A stretch of 6,187 nucleotides of DNA, from contig CALKKN010000366.1 in assembly GCA_937995275.1 (NCBI GenBank), forward strand, positions 1 to 6,187, written 5' to 3'. Below, piece after piece: positions 5,322 to 6,187 of the stretch. Under the pieces are notes generated by a model. It worked only from the letters and a program-made list of their open reading frames with translations. It had not been told where the DNA came from and made no database searches. The stretch's first letter is position 1; every line of letters begins with the position of its first letter. Both the position numbers and the translations under genes were made by a program. The stretch is from an uncultured Lysobacterales bacterium. GTDB taxonomy: Bacteria; Pseudomonadota; Gammaproteobacteria; Xanthomonadales; SZUA-36.

Positions 5322-6187
5322 GTGGCCGAACAGGGATCGAAGCCGTTCGACGGCAAGGCCTACGCGGCGAGACTGCCCACCCGTCCGGGCGTCTACTTGA
5401 TGCGCGATGAGGGGGGCGAGCCGCTGTACGTCGGCAAGGCCCGCAACCTGCGCAAGCGTGTCGCGTCCTATTTCGATGCCCGGCCAAAAATCGACCGCAT
5501 CATGCGGATGGTGGCGCGGGTCCGGCAGATCGAGATCAGCCTGACGCGCACCGAAGGCGAGGCGCTGCTGCTCGAAAACGAGTGGATCAAGTCGCTGCGA
5601 CCGCGTTACAACATCCTGCTCAGGGACGACAAGTCCTACCCCTGGATTGTGCTGACCACCGACCACGAATTTCCGCAGATCGCGTTCCACCGCGGCGCCC
5701 GCGACAGCCGCAAGCAGTACTTCGGCCCCTATCCGTCGGCCGGATCGGTACGGGAAAGCATCAACCTGATTCAAAAGCTCTTCCGACTCCGCAATTGCGA
5801 GAACAGCTACTTCGCGCATCGCAACCGCCCGTGCCTGCAATATCAAATCCGGCGCTGCACGGCGCCATGCGTCAACCTGGTCGACCGGCAGAAGTATGCA
5901 GAGCAGGTCAACGACGCAATCCTGTTTCTCAAGGGCCGGAACCAAAAAGTACTGACCAGGCTGATCTCCCGTATGGAACGGGCATCGCAGGCACTGGATT
6001 TCGAGACAGCGGCCATGTACCGGGACCAGATCAACGCACTCAAGCAGATGCAGGCGCAGCAGTTCGTCGCCGGTCGCCAGGCCGATATCGATTTTGTCGC
6101 GCTGGCGCAGGAGCAGGGCGCCAGCTGTGTACAGGTCGTTTCGATTCGGGGCGGCCGCAACCTGGGTCAGCGCAGCCACTTTCCCAG
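5322..6187 (+). CDS. uvrC: UvrC, excinuclease ABC subunit C, N-terminal half (3' truncated by window edge)
   Basis: Nuclease of the UvrABC nucleotide-excision-repair system, which cuts damaged DNA on both sides of the lesion. The window holds 288 codons of a protein of usually about 600; the C-terminal RNase H-like nuclease and helix-hairpin-helix parts lie beyond the edge. The N-terminal GIY-YIG nuclease is complete: PGVYLMRD (22-29), LYVGKARNLRKR (35-46), and EALLLENEWIK (80-90) with the probable catalytic Glu85 and Asn97 in RPRYN. Cysteines 159, 171, 179 and 183 match in spacing the four that bind a [4Fe-4S] cluster in E. coli UvrC. A UvrB-binding UVR motif follows (about 205-241, core ALDFETAAMYRDQI). 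GTG 5322 is chosen because FDGKAY..LP..PGVY matches the family N-terminus and the next in-frame start (about 5398) falls inside the nuclease domain. The Shine-Dalgarno is weak. The gene lies 11 nt after kdsB, probably in the same transcript. Confidence 0.95.
   Translation, partial: MAEQGSKPFDGKAYAARLPTRPGVYLMRDEGGEPLYVGKARNLRKRVASYFDARPKIDRIMRMVARVRQIEISLTRTEGEALLLENEWIKSLRPRYNILLRDDKSYPWIVLTTDHEFPQIAFHRGARDSRKQYFGPYPSAGSVRESINLIQKLFRLRNCENSYFAHRNRPCLQYQIRRCTAPCVNLVDRQKYAEQVNDAILFLKGRNQKVLTRLISRMERASQALDFETAAMYRDQINALKQMQAQQFVAGRQADIDFVALAQEQGASCVQVVSIRGGRNLGQRSHFP

Noticed and set aside
4348..5487. Long open frame of 379 codons on the minus strand across lpxK, kdsB and uvrC
   Set aside because: It is antisense to three well-recognised genes in G+C-rich DNA, and its translation is rich in Arg, Gly and Ala with no recognisable domain. 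It is a shadow of the real coding frames.
5112..6179. Open frame of 355 codons on the minus strand opposite kdsB and uvrC
   Set aside because: The opposite strand encodes clear KdsB and UvrC motifs. The antisense translation shows no family resemblance.

Overview
The window is a G+C-rich chromosomal segment of a Gram-negative bacterium, almost certainly a gammaproteobacterium. The evidence is the lipid A/Kdo gene set (msbA, lpxK, kdsB) and the order comEC - exbB - exbD - ... - lpxK - kdsB. From memory, that order resembles the arrangement in Pseudomonas and Xanthomonas-type genomes. I cannot name the genus. All seven genes lie on the + strand and look intact, apart from the two cut by the window edges.

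Layout: (1) 1-524 is the 3' end of comEC, encoding the C-terminal metallo-beta-lactamase-like domain of the DNA-uptake channel. (2) 525-659 is the only non-coding gap of any size. It holds two GC-rich inverted repeats and weak -10-like hexamers, and may carry the operon's promoter or leader. (3) 660-1298 and 1303-1731 encode an ExbB/TolQ-type and an ExbD/TolR-type protein, a proton-motive-force-driven inner-membrane channel pair. (4) 1728-3509 is msbA, the lipid A flippase. (5) 3527-4546 is lpxK, the lipid A 4'-kinase. (6) 4543-5310 is kdsB, CMP-Kdo synthetase. (7) 5322 to the window end is the first half of uvrC, the nucleotide-excision-repair endonuclease subunit.

From exbB to uvrC the genes are packed tightly. 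There is a 4-nt gap, two 4-nt ATGA overlaps, a 17-nt gap and an 11-nt gap, so a single translationally coupled operon is likely. KdsB activates Kdo for transfer onto the lipid A precursor, LpxK adds the 4'-phosphate, and MsbA flips core-lipid A across the inner membrane. The ExbB/ExbD pair probably energises an envelope process; its partner is not encoded here. UvrC is functionally unrelated and is probably co-transcribed as a passenger.

I found no mobile element, CRISPR array, tRNA or rRNA gene, or convincing antisense gene. This is ordinary core-genome sequence, and I do not see a previously undescribed system in it. The findings are modest observations about gene order, start sites and residues.
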